Assembly: GCA_021823365.1 (NCBI GenBank)
Contig: JAKAOD010000040.1
Span: forward strand, 1-12,181
Origin: Actinomycetes bacterium
GTDB lineage: Bacteria > Actinomycetota > Acidimicrobiia > Acidimicrobiales > Bog-793
DNA length: 12,181 bases
Direction: 5' to 3'
The notes under the pieces were generated by a model. It was not told where the DNA came from, ran no database searches, and saw only the letters and a program-made list of their open reading frames with translations. A program made the position numbers and the translations under genes. Shown here piece by piece: positions 5,289-12,181 of this stretch (the stretch's first letter is position 1; each line of letters opens with the position of its first letter).

Positions 5289-5780
5289 GTGGCACGTTCG
5301 GGAACATCCCGCGTCGGCGCCGGAAGGCTCTCGAAACTCCTCGCGACGAGGGAGTGGCTCGACCAGGGAGGCTGGACCCTGTTCGGGATCCTGGTCGGGA
5401 TGGTCCTGCTGGCCATTCTCGCCGCCGTCGTGGCTTCGGCAAGCGACACGACCACCACGAGCAAGTCGGTGGCGGGTGCGACCCGGGACGCATCAGTTGT
5501 GGCGTGCGCCGCGACGGTGAGGACCGTTCAGGCGGCGATCGAGGCGTACGCGGCCCAGGCTCCAACAGGCAATTATCCGGCAACGCTCGCCGTGTTGACG
5601 AAGAAGACAACTGCCACACCGACGAACTCGAGCGGCCCATGGTTGAGGCAGGTGCCGAGCGCGCAGGTGGGAAAGAATGGCTACGCCCTCGTGTACAAGG
5701 CCGCGACGGGCGAGCTCACCGTCGTGACCAAGACCACGAGATTGCCGGGCTCGACAGCGGCAGCGTGCAAGACAGCCTGA
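5289..5780 (+). CDS. Type IV pilin-like protein
   Basis: A 163-residue protein with a class III signal-like start: a short basic leader (residues 1-28) ending in Gly-Gly, then WTLFGILVGMVLLAILAAVV (29-48), the hydrophobic pilin helix. Cleavage would fall after Gly28. The pilin consensus has Glu at position +5, but here it is Gly33. The globular part has ACAATVRTVQAAIEAYAAQ (72-90), NYPATLAVL (95-103), WLRQVPS (118-124) and GYALVYKAATGELTVV (131-146), the layout seen in small actinobacterial pilins and pseudopilins. Cys73 and Cys160 could form a disulphide. No prepilin peptidase or pilus ATPase gene is nearby, so assembly proteins must be encoded elsewhere. It is monocistronic. The N-terminal region alone supports the call; the exact role is unknown. 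Confidence 0.72.
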   Translation: MARSGTSRVGAGRLSKLLATREWLDQGGWTLFGILVGMVLLAILAAVVASASDTTTTSKSVAGATRDASVVACAATVRTVQAAIEAYAAQAPTGNYPATLAVLTKKTTATPTNSSGPWLRQVPSAQVGKNGYALVYKAATGELTVVTKTTRLPGSTAAACKTA

Positions 5781-6230
5781 CCCCCTCCCTCACCGAGCTG
5801 CGGCCTTGCCGCGAAGGCACAGGCGCCGATTTGGGTTGGACACGGTCCGGCCTGTCGCAGCGGATCCGATTTCGGCGATGACCGACGTCATCCCATCACC
5901 TGGCCCGTCCCTCGTCGTCGTCCGGCTCCCTGCTCCCGGCCGCACGCGCGATCAGAGCAATTGCGTGCCGAGCGGCCGCTCGCACACCGCCAACCGCGTC
6001 ATCACGTACGGCGGCAACGTTGGAGTTGCTTCGCCGCGACAGCCGAGGTGACTTCGTGAATGCCGGCACCGAGGACCGTCGACGGCGCCGGTGGGGTTCG
6101 GCGCACGACGGCGGAGGGTGCACGATGGGACCACTGGACGGCAGCGCGCCCGCGTCGCCCTGGACGCAACGCTTGCCGACGGATCCCTTAGCGGATCTGC
6201 CCGTCGCTTCGAAGATGGCAGGAGGGTGCC
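5781..6230. other. Gene-free stretch of 450 bp
   Basis: Between the pilin-like gene and the exported-protein gene I see no convincing gene. Open frames on both strands are Arg-rich, overlap each other and lack ribosome binding sites. A short GCGGC-CTT-GCCGC hairpin (5800-5812), 20 bp after the pilin stop, could be a weak terminator. AGGAGGG at 6220-6226 belongs to the next gene. Confidence 0.5.
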
Positions 6231-6779
6231 ATGAGGCTTCTGCAAATGCGAAGCACGGTCCCCGTCCTCGTCCTCGTCCTCGTCCCCGTTTCCGTTTCCG
6301 TCCCCGTCCCCGTCGCCGTCGCAGCGATGGTGCCCGTATTCGCTTTCTCGGCGACTCCTACGTCCGCGTCGGCCGCGGTTCGGACGCTGCCCGATCCGTG
6401 CGCTCTCACCCCGGCGAAGTTGATCGGCCCGGCCCTTGGGGTGAAGGTGGCCACGAAGAACAGGCTCTCCGAGACGACGGTCGACAAGATTGCCCAGGAC
6501 AGGCGCGCCTGGGTGCACGCCAGCATCTCGCTCTTCGTCTCGGTCACGCGCTACCAGGCGAGCAGTGGATCCGGCGGAGTGCCGGGAATGGCCTTCGAGC
6601 GCAGGCCCGCGGGCCTCGGCTCGCAAGGGCGGTTCGTCTACGACAGGAATCCGAAGTGCCTCTTCTCGGGCGCCTCGTTCGCCAAGGCCGGGTACTCGGT
6701 CATCGTGTACTCGCACGGCCCTGACTGCCCGAGCTCGGTGCTGGCCCTCGCGCGAGCCGTCTACTCGGCGATGCCCTGA
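6231..6779 (+). CDS. Small exported protein of unknown function
   Basis: This 182-residue protein has an N-terminal signal sequence (hydrophobic about 9-40) and a possible signal peptidase I site near Ser47-Ala48-Ala49. The hydrophobic core is an alternating Val-Pro/Leu/Ser/Ala repeat (10-30) encoded by a hexanucleotide array. The mature part starts with LPDPCALTPAKLIGPALG (53-70), which resembles the opening of DUF3558-type actinobacterial secreted proteins, but I cannot confirm the family. Cys57, Cys143 and Cys166 are present, so one disulphide is likely. There is no lipobox. The ATG at 6231 follows AGGAGGG with a 4-nt gap. It is convergent with the transporter operon and has no obvious functional partner. 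Confidence 0.72.
   Translation: MRLLQMRSTVPVLVLVLVPVSVSVPVPVAVAAMVPVFAFSATPTSASAAVRTLPDPCALTPAKLIGPALGVKVATKNRLSETTVDKIAQDRRAWVHASISLFVSVTRYQASSGSGGVPGMAFERRPAGLGSQGRFVYDRNPKCLFSGASFAKAGYSVIVYSHGPDCPSSVLALARAVYSAMP
6258..6320 (+). repeat. Hexanucleotide array inside the signal-peptide coding region
   Basis: About ten tandem six-base units, mainly GTCCTC, GTCCCC, GTTTCC and GTCGCC, encode Val-X pairs (X = Leu, Pro, Ser, Ala). Units of six keep the reading frame, so copy-number change would lengthen or shorten the signal-peptide core by two residues at a time. Confidence 0.87.
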
Positions 6780-6933
6780 CCTGAGCAGAAGGGCCCATTC
6801 ATTGGCTGCGCGCGGGCATCCACGGTGCCGGCCCAGCGAGTCAGGCGCAGACCGCCAGGAACGTGCGCACCAACTCGAATCTGCGCCGCGGTCGTGGGTG
6901 TTCGACGCACGACGAAGAGGTCGGTACGAGCCT

Positions 6934-7968
6934 TCACGACGACGGAGGTGGCGTGGCCCGAGCGCTCCGTCTCGCCGGAACGCGCCACTCGAGGGACCGA
7001 CGGGCGGACCTCACGACGAAGGGCCAGAGCCCGCCAGGCACGAACCGCACGATGACGAGGAGCAACCCTCCTTCGAAGAAGAGGCTCAGCGTCGGGAAGT
7101 TGGCCAGCTCGGAGGTGATGCCGTAGTAGACGGCGACGGCACCGACGATCGGCCCGATCACCGTTCCCATCCCACCGATCACGACCATCACGAGCGCCTC
7201 GATCGTCCAGGACATGGCGAACATGCCATCGGGCACGAAGCTCACCAGGCTGAGGGCGAACACACCGCCGGCGAGCCCGATGAGCATCCCGCTCACGACC
7301 ATGACGACGAGGCGGTAACCCGAGACGTTCACTCCCAGCAGCCGCGCCGCGAGATCGTCCTCCCGGATCGCCAGCAGGCGCACCCCGAACGTGCTCCAGC
7401 GCATCACGATCGCGCTCCCCACGGCGAAGAGCGCGACCACGAGCCCGATCACGTACATCTCGGTCTGCCCGGGCACCGCCTGGATGGGGACCGAAACCCC
7501 CATGGACTTGTTCACGAAGCTCCAGTTGTCGAACCAGGCGTCGAGCGCCAAGGTCGCCGCCAGCGTCCCGACCGCGAAGTAGTCGCCCTTCAGGCGGAGG
7601 AGCGGGAACGCGAGCAGGGCGCTCAGGGAACCGGCCACGACCATGCCGGCGACCATTCCCGGGAGCCACGACCAGCCGAGGCGGGTCATCGTGAGGGCCA
7701 TCGTGTACGCGCTCGTCCCCACGAAGGCGCCCACGCCGAGGGACATCTGCCCGCTGAAGCCGCCGAGGATGTTCCAGGCTTGCGCCAGAGCGACGTACGC
7801 GAAGAGCGTCGTCCCGAGGCTCAGCACCCCGGCACCGCCGACTTCCCCGAGAGCAAGGCACGCGGCACCCGTCAGGACGAGGGCACCCAACGCGGCAATG
7901 CCCCGTCGGCGGAGCGGCAACGCCGGAGCAACCGACTCCGGTGCACGAGAGAGAGCGGTCGTCGCCAT
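6934..7968 (-). CDS. livM: Branched-chain amino acid-type ABC permease, LivM family
   Basis: A 344-residue inner-membrane permease. After a cytoplasmic N-terminus (1-22) come about nine to ten hydrophobic segments. Family motifs are AQAWNILGGFSGQMSLGVGAF (residues 62-82), the cytoplasmic coupling loop RLLAIREDDLAARLLGVNV (197-215) and MVVIGGMGTVIGPIVGA (261-277). It pairs with LivH to form the channel of a HAAT-type importer driven by the fused LivG-LivF ATPase. The ATG at 7966-7968 lies one base after the livH stop (TGACATG), so translation is probably coupled. The substrate may be amino acids, amides or another small organic acid; the sequence does not decide. It is the last gene of the operon, and no clear terminator is seen in 6780-6933. 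Confidence 0.93.
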   Translation of the reverse strand: MATTALSRAPESVAPALPLRRRGIAALGALVLTGAACLALGEVGGAGVLSLGTTLFAYVALAQAWNILGGFSGQMSLGVGAFVGTSAYTMALTMTRLGWSWLPGMVAGMVVAGSLSALLAFPLLRLKGDYFAVGTLAATLALDAWFDNWSFVNKSMGVSVPIQAVPGQTEMYVIGLVVALFAVGSAIVMRWSTFGVRLLAIREDDLAARLLGVNVSGYRLVVMVVSGMLIGLAGGVFALSLVSFVPDGMFAMSWTIEALVMVVIGGMGTVIGPIVGAVAVYYGITSELANFPTLSLFFEGGLLLVIVRFVPGGLWPFVVRSARRSLEWRVPARRSARATPPPSS

Positions 7969-7969
7969 G

Positions 7970-8830
7970 TCAGAGTGCGCCCTGACCGAAGAGCCCCTTG
8001 GGGCGGGCGATCAACACCACGAAGAAGAGCACGTAGACCGTGAAGTCGGCATAGCCTCCCCCGAAGACGCTGACCGAGATCGCCTGGACGAGACCCATGG
8101 CGAGACCGGCGACGAGCGTGCCGGTGATGTTGCCCACGCCGCCGACCACCACCACTGCCACGGCGATCAGCAGCAACGACGTGTCGCTCGTCGGCGCGAA
8201 CCCGGTTGACACCCCGTAGAGCACTCCGCCCACGGCGGCGAGCGCGGCGGCCAAGGCCACGGTGAGCGCGAACACCAACCGTACGTTGATGCCCATCAGC
8301 TCGGCAGTGGAAGGATCCTTGGCCGCCGCGCGCAGCACCGATCCGGCACGCGTGCGCTTCAGGCCGAACTGGAGGGCTCCGGCACAGGCGACGGCGATCG
8401 CGCAGGCGGTGACGAGCACCATCTCGAGGGTCACTCCCCCGATCTTGAAGCTCGACGTCGCGAGGGAGCTTTGGAGGGAGACGCCGTTCGACGTGAATGC
8501 AGCAGCGAAGGCCGCCTCTCCGAGCACTGCGAGACCGAAGGTGCCGACGATGCCCGCCTCGGGACCTTTCAGCAGCAGGTTCGTGAGCATCAGCCGCTGC
8601 AGCAGATAGCCGAACACGGCAGCCACGACGATCACGATCGGTAGTGCGGCGAACGGACCGAGACGGAACAGCTCGAATAGCTCCAGCGCCGCGTAGGCGG
8701 CACCGATGACGAGCACGCCGTGCGCGAGGTTGATGAGCCGGAGCACCCCGAAGACGAGGGAGAGCCCCAACGCCACCAGTGCGTAGAGGCCCCCCTCCAG
8801 AGCACCGTTGACCAGCGTCGTCGCGTTCAT
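7970..8830 (-). CDS. livH: Branched-chain amino acid-type ABC permease, LivH family
   Basis: A 286-residue inner-membrane permease of normal length for LivH. Motifs are GLYALVALGLSLVFGVLRLINLAHG (residues 14-38, with the conserved Asn-Leu-Ala-His-Gly), the coupling loop AGSVLRAAAKDPSTAELMGINV (162-183) and VVVVGGVGNITGTLVAGLAMG (226-246). It has eight or so hydrophobic helices. The ATG (8828-8830) begins 24 nt after the livJ stop, and a GAGGGTG stretch on the minus strand serves as ribosome binding site. GCACC/GGTGC (8838-8842 / 8851-8855) in this gap could form a small hairpin that trims readthrough from the abundant binding-protein message. Confidence 0.94.
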   Translation of the reverse strand: MNATTLVNGALEGGLYALVALGLSLVFGVLRLINLAHGVLVIGAAYAALELFELFRLGPFAALPIVIVVAAVFGYLLQRLMLTNLLLKGPEAGIVGTFGLAVLGEAAFAAAFTSNGVSLQSSLATSSFKIGGVTLEMVLVTACAIAVACAGALQFGLKRTRAGSVLRAAAKDPSTAELMGINVRLVFALTVALAAALAAVGGVLYGVSTGFAPTSDTSLLLIAVAVVVVGGVGNITGTLVAGLAMGLVQAISVSVFGGGYADFTVYVLFFVVLIARPKGLFGQGAL

Positions 8831-8854
8831 GACAGCGGCACCCTCACGCCGGTG

Positions 8855-10093
8855 CTACCTGAGCCCTGCCATCGGGCACTCGGTCTTGACACCGGGGACC
8901 GGCGGATAGACCTGCACGACCCTGCCGTGCGTCCACTGGCCGACGAGGTACCGGGTGACTGCCGTGTGGTTCTTCAAGAATTTCACGTGCCCGACGGCGA
9001 ACATCCCGTTGGTCTTGGCGATCGCTGCGTTCACCTTCGCGGCACTCGTCGAGCCGGCCCTGGAGATGGCTTGGAGCAGGACCTGCGCCGCGCCGAAGTC
9101 GGGAACGGCCGAGGCGAGTGTGTCGACGCTGAGCTTCTTCCCCCACGTCTTCAAGATCTGGGGGGTGCCGGGATAGTGCGCCGCCGGCGACCAGGTGAGC
9201 TCCATCCCGCTTCCTGTGGCGAGCGAGCCGAGCCCCTTCCACCAGTTCTCCGCGTTCGCGGCCTTGGCCAGGATCACCACGTCGGGATGGAAGCCGAGGG
9301 ACTTCATCTGCTTCACCAGCGCGATCCCTGCTGTGGGAAGCATCTGGCCGATGACGATCTGAGCGCCCGCAGCCTTGGCACTGGTGATGAACGAGGAAAA
9401 TGTCGTCGTCGGCGGCGGAAAGGTGTATGTGCCCACGACTCTGTCACCATCGGCCTTCACTGCAGCCTCGTACAGCGGCCGCTCGAAGGTGCCGTCCTTC
9501 TCGGTGTCGTTGAAGAGGGCAACTTTCTTGTTGCTGGCGCACACGTTGGCCCACTTGGCGACCGTCTTCGCCTGTGTCTCCTCTTTGAAGAAGACGTCCC
9601 ACGCGTACTTCCACCCTTTGGCGTTCGCCGACCCGAACGCGTCGTCGGGGTTGTTGGTCGTGACGAAGGGTACGTGAAGCAATGTCGCGACGTCTGCTTG
9701 AGGGACCGAGATTGTCGGCGTCGCCCCTCCGAGCAACGCGATCGCGCCGTCCCGGGTCACGAGGGCACGCGCTTGGTTGCTCGCTGTGGTAGCTGTGCTC
9801 GAGTTGTTCAGGATCGTGAGGTTGATCTTGTACTTGCTCCCGCCGATCTTGATCCCGCCGGCTCGGTTGACGTCGTTGACCTCTGCCCTGTAGCCGATCT
9901 CCTGGTCGGAACCGAGCCCACCGAGAGGACCGGTCAGGGGAAGGCTGGCGCCGATCGTGATCGACCTCGTGCTCGCTCTGGTGCTCGCTCCGCTGCTCGC
10001 GGCGGTGATCGTGCCGATCCCCGCCGCGAGCAGTGCGAAGAGCGAGCCGGCGAAGATCACCCTCGTCGCTCGCTGTACAGTCATGACTGACAT
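8855..10093 (-). CDS. livJ: ABC substrate-binding protein, LivJ-like (periplasmic binding fold type I)
   Basis: A 412-residue exported binding protein. The signal sequence (1-32) has a basic start, hydrophobic core VIFAGSLFALLAAGIG (12-27) and a cleavage region at Ala31-Ala32. The mature part opens with ITIGASLPLTGPLGGLGSDQEIGY (45-68) and NDVNRAGGIKIGG (73-85), the standard Leu/Ile/Val-binding-protein-like start, and then LLGGATPTISVPQADVA (121-137). No lipobox cysteine is present, so it is not an obvious lipoprotein; Cys186 and Cys406 are the visible cysteines. The ATG (10091-10093) is fixed by AAAGGAGA about 8 nt upstream; the frame runs open to 10264 without homology. It would capture the substrate and deliver it to LivH/LivM. 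Ligand specificity cannot be assigned. Confidence 0.92.
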   Translation of the reverse strand: MSVMTVQRATRVIFAGSLFALLAAGIGTITAASSGASTRASTRSITIGASLPLTGPLGGLGSDQEIGYRAEVNDVNRAGGIKIGGSKYKINLTILNNSSTATTASNQARALVTRDGAIALLGGATPTISVPQADVATLLHVPFVTTNNPDDAFGSANAKGWKYAWDVFFKEETQAKTVAKWANVCASNKKVALFNDTEKDGTFERPLYEAAVKADGDRVVGTYTFPPPTTTFSSFITSAKAAGAQIVIGQMLPTAGIALVKQMKSLGFHPDVVILAKAANAENWWKGLGSLATGSGMELTWSPAAHYPGTPQILKTWGKKLSVDTLASAVPDFGAAQVLLQAISRAGSTSAAKVNAAIAKTNGMFAVGHVKFLKNHTAVTRYLVGQWTHGRVVQVYPPVPGVKTECPMAGLR

Positions 10094-10100
10094 TGCAACG

Positions 10101-10108
10101 TCTCCTTT
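10101..10108 (-). promoter_or_regulatory. Ribosome binding site fixing the livJ start
   Basis: On the minus strand AAAGGAGA precedes the ATG at 10093 by about 7 nt. It selects this start over the in-frame ATG near 10132 and places the signal peptide at the N-terminus. Confidence 0.75.
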
Positions 10109-10190
10109 CGTTTGTACGTTTGTCTCTTGCTCCATGGAACCGTCGGGTCGCCGTTCGCTCGCCGGTACCGGGACCCTGTGCCGCCGCCGA

Positions 10191-11891
10191 TCACTTGCCC
10201 GTGGGCACCCCGGTTCGATCTCCACCTGCCTCATCGGGCTCGCGCCGACCCCCGATCTCTCCATGGAAGTAGCGCTGTACGAGGAACGTCTCGTCCAGCA
10301 GCGGCTCAGGTGCCCCCGCGTAGGTCACGCGCCCGCGGTGCAGGACATACGCACGGTCGGACACGGCGAGGCTCCTGCTCGTGTTCTGCTCGATCAGCAG
10401 GAGCGCGATCCCACTCGCGCGCACGTCGACGAGGGTGTCATAGAGGGTGTCGACGATGGCCGGCGCGAGCCCGAGGGAGAGCTCGTCGCAGATCAGCAGT
10501 GACGGCTCGGCCATGAGCGCGCGGCCGATGGCGAGCATCTGCTGCTCGCCGCCCGACAGCAGACCGGCACGGCGAGCTGCGAGCTTGCGCAAGGCCGGGA
10601 AGACGCCGAGCACCCACTCGAGTCGTTCGGTCCTGCGTGCTCGGCTCGCCGAGTGCGCGGCACCGAGGAGCAGGTTCTCACTAACCGTGTGGTCGGGGAA
10701 GATCCGCCGGCCCTCGGGGCTGTGGGCGATGCCGAGGCGTGCGCGCTTGTACGTCGGCAGCACGGTCACCTCTCTCGCACGCCACAGCAGGCGGCCGCTC
10801 CGCGCGGGAACGTGGCCGCTCACGACCTTCGCCAGCGTCGACTTGCCCGCTCCGTTGGCGCCGAGAACGCTCACGACCTCGCCTTCGCCGATGCGCAGGT
10901 CGACGCAGTCGAGCGCGACGAGCGAGCCGTAGCCTGCGCAGACGTTCTCGACCTCGAGCAGCGCTGAGCTGTTGGCCGTGCCGGTCGTCGTCTCGGCGCG
11001 AAACGATGACACGGAGCCCGCCTCGCGCTGCGCTCTGCGGCCGAGATAGACGTCGCGCACCCGCTCGTCTGCGGCGACCGCCGCGGGCGTTCCTTCGGCG
11101 ATCAGCTTGCCCCAGTCGAGCACCACCACCCTGCTGACGATCTCGTGGATCACGCGCTGGACGTGTTCGACGATGATCATGCTCCGACCGCTTCGATGGA
11201 TCGATCGGACCAGCTGGATCGCCGCCGTGAGCTCGTCGCCGACGAGCCCTGCAGCGACCTCGTCGAGCAGCAGGACTCTCGCCCCGGTCGCGAGCACACG
11301 TGCGAGCTCGAGGCGCTTCAGGTCGAGGAGGCCGAGCGAGCCGGCTCGGGCATCCGCCCGTGTGCCGAGCTGGCAGAGCTCGAGCACGTCGTCGACGGTG
11401 ACGCGCGCTCGCGGCGAGCCCTTGCGCCGGTGGGACGTCGCGGCAACCTGCACGTTCTCCGCCACGCTCAGCGCCGGGAACGGCTTGGGGATCTGGTTGG
11501 CCAGCCCGATCCCGTGGCGATTGACGACATCGGGTCGCAGGCCGTCGATTCGCGTTGCGCCCAGGGTGATCGTGCCGGCGCTGGGGGCATGCAGCCCGCC
11601 GATGAGCCGCAGGAGCGTCGACTTGCCGGCCCCGTTCGGGCCGATGATGCCGAGTGCCTCGCCGGGCTCGACGCGCAACGAAAGGTCGTCGTTTGCGAGC
11701 ACTCCGCCGAAGCGCTTGGTGACGTGCTCGAGGACGAGCGGCGACGACTCGACGACCTCGAACGCACCAAGGGGCTCGCCGATCTGCGCGGCGCCCACGT
11801 CGCTGCCGCCTGCACCGTCCTCGTCTCGCGCAACCGCTGCCGCCGTGGCGATCGAGCTGCCGGGTGAGTCCCCAGGCGCCAGTGTCGACAT
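10191..11891 (-). CDS. Fused LivG-LivF double ATPase of the HAAT importer
   Basis: One 566-residue chain holds both nucleotide-binding domains that are usually separate proteins. Domain 1 (about 51-290, LivG-like): Walker A GPNGAGKST (84-92), NQIPKPFPALSVAEN (132-146), Walker B VLLLDE (206-211), H-loop His243. Its signature reads SLGLLDLKRLELAR (185-198), so LSGGQ is degenerate. Domain 2 (about 311-545, LivF-like): Walker A GANGAGKST (344-352), SPEGRRIFPDHTVSENLLLG (391-410), signature LSGGEQQ (445-451), Walker B LLICDE (465-470), and Gln502 at the H-loop position, as is usual in LivF. An Ala/Gly-rich tail (1-50) and a linker (about 285-310) are unconserved. The ATG 11889-11891 is chosen because AAGGGG lies 4 nt upstream; ATGs at 11909 and 11921 are alternatives. 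It is first gene of the operon; livJ follows after 97 bp. Confidence 0.92.
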   Translation of the reverse strand: MSTLAPGDSPGSSIATAAAVARDEDGAGGSDVGAAQIGEPLGAFEVVESSPLVLEHVTKRFGGVLANDDLSLRVEPGEALGIIGPNGAGKSTLLRLIGGLHAPSAGTITLGATRIDGLRPDVVNRHGIGLANQIPKPFPALSVAENVQVAATSHRRKGSPRARVTVDDVLELCQLGTRADARAGSLGLLDLKRLELARVLATGARVLLLDEVAAGLVGDELTAAIQLVRSIHRSGRSMIIVEHVQRVIHEIVSRVVVLDWGKLIAEGTPAAVAADERVRDVYLGRRAQREAGSVSSFRAETTTGTANSSALLEVENVCAGYGSLVALDCVDLRIGEGEVVSVLGANGAGKSTLAKVVSGHVPARSGRLLWRAREVTVLPTYKRARLGIAHSPEGRRIFPDHTVSENLLLGAAHSASRARRTERLEWVLGVFPALRKLAARRAGLLSGGEQQMLAIGRALMAEPSLLICDELSLGLAPAIVDTLYDTLVDVRASGIALLLIEQNTSRSLAVSDRAYVLHRGRVTYAGAPEPLLDETFLVQRYFHGEIGGRREPDEAGGDRTGVPTGK

Positions 11892-11931
11892 GTGACCCCT
11901 TGTTCCCATATTACGGGACATTGCCTGTAAA

Positions 11932-11954
11932 TATACTGAAACAGTATACGTATA
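11932..11954. promoter_or_regulatory. AT-rich palindromic operator/promoter ahead of the Liv operon
   Basis: TATACTGAAACAGTATA (11932-11948) is a 7-bp inverted repeat with a 3-nt spacer, overlapped by the 10-bp palindrome TATACGTATA (11945-11954). It lies 40-63 bp upstream of the livGF start in otherwise GC-rich DNA. On the minus strand TTGCAA (11955-11960) and TATATT (centred near 11933) could be -35 and -10 boxes with a 19-bp spacer, so a bound repressor would cover the promoter. A plus-strand promoter (TTGCCT at 11921, GTATAC at 11944, spacer 17) is equally possible. The regulator is unknown. Confidence 0.6.
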
Positions 11955-11977
11955 TTGCAAAGGTGCAGGTCGAACCG

Positions 11978-12181
11978 TCAGAAGTGTGGCGTTGGCGGGG
12001 TGGGCGTCGGTCGTAGCCGCTGAACGTGGTCCATCTGCCACGTCACGACGGAACCCTGGCTCGCGAGTTGCTCGTCGATACCGGTCAAGACCCAATACCA
12101 GTAACTTAAGTGCCCAAGACTCGGATCGCTTGCGCAGTAGAGATCGTGGGCTGGGGCCACGAGCGGTGCACTGAGCGCTTC
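11978..12181 (-). CDS. Possible 3' end of a minus-strand gene, cut by the window edge
   Basis: One minus-strand frame is open from the right edge (12181) to TGA at 11978-11980, giving at least 67 residues. The composition looks protein-like: SLGHLSYWYWVLTGIDEQL, then QGSVVTWQMDHVQRLRP, with a PTPTPPTP tail. About 70% of third codon positions are G or C, below clear genes here, and I recognise no family. It would end 86 bp before the livGF start. If real it is the C-terminus of an unidentified protein; otherwise the last 290 bp hold only the operator region. Confidence 0.35.
   Translation of the reverse strand, partial: EALSAPLVAPAHDLYCASDPSLGHLSYWYWVLTGIDEQLASQGSVVTWQMDHVQRLRPTPTPPTPHF

Noticed and set aside
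5952..6716. Minus-strand frame with a Gly-Asp/Glu-Asp repeat
   Set aside because: The acidic repeat is simply the reverse of the hexanucleotide array in the signal-peptide coding region; the plus strand has the ribosome binding site and signal peptide.
6780..6933. Terminator between the exported-protein gene and livM
   Set aside because: I looked for a strong stem in this convergent gap and found only weak, short pairings.
6490..8043. 517-residue plus-strand open frame across the exported-protein gene and livM
   Set aside because: It is antisense to livM and in another frame of the exported protein. Its His/Glu/Asp/Arg-rich composition mirrors transmembrane codons read backwards.
8720..10090. 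456-residue plus-strand open frame opposite livJ and the livH start
   Set aside because: Antisense shadow of a well-supported binding-protein gene; no motif, no ribosome binding site.
11107..11895. Plus-strand open frames opposite the LivG domain
   Set aside because: Ser/Arg-rich shadow of the ATPase; the minus strand has unmistakable Walker motifs.

Overview
The window is GC-rich chromosomal DNA from a free-living high-GC bacterium, most likely an actinobacterium. The basis is high GC at third codon positions, frequent GTG and TTG starts, a GtrA/YajQ/tRNA-Tyr neighbourhood, a Liv-type transporter and an actinobacterial-looking pilin. A member of the Acidimicrobiia is plausible but is an inference.

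Layout, left to right. (1) 1-68: four 17-bp tandem repeats running off the left edge. (2) 72-2222, housekeeping genes: a TesB-type acyl-CoA thioesterase (-) divergent from a GtrA-type membrane protein (+), then a YajQ-family nucleotide-binding protein (-), convergent with the GtrA gene across a hairpin. (3) 2300-2382: tRNA-Tyr(GUA), complete. (4) 2383-4890, an accessory patch directly behind the tRNA: a HicA/HicB toxin-antitoxin pair, a decayed IS30-family transposase gene, and a PIN-domain (VapC-type) toxin with a Phd/VapB-type antitoxin. All are on the minus strand. Both toxin-antitoxin operons lie between the same two flanking sequences, one type to the left and another to the right; this is the most interesting structure here. 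(5) 4891-6230: mostly non-coding, with a very strong hairpin and a solitary type IV pilin-like gene. (6) 6231-6779: a small exported protein of unknown function whose signal peptide is written in a hexanucleotide repeat. (7) 6934-11891, minus strand: a branched-chain-amino-acid-type (HAAT family) ABC importer in the order livGF fusion, livJ, livH, livM. An AT-rich palindromic operator or promoter region sits ahead of it. (8) 11978-12181: possibly the 3' end of another minus-strand gene cut by the window edge.

How the genes work together. The Liv block makes one complete importer: an exported binding protein, two permeases, and both ATPases fused in one chain. Its substrate cannot be told from sequence alone. 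The two toxin-antitoxin pairs are self-contained addiction or stress modules parked next to a tRNA gene. The remaining genes are stand-alone functions.
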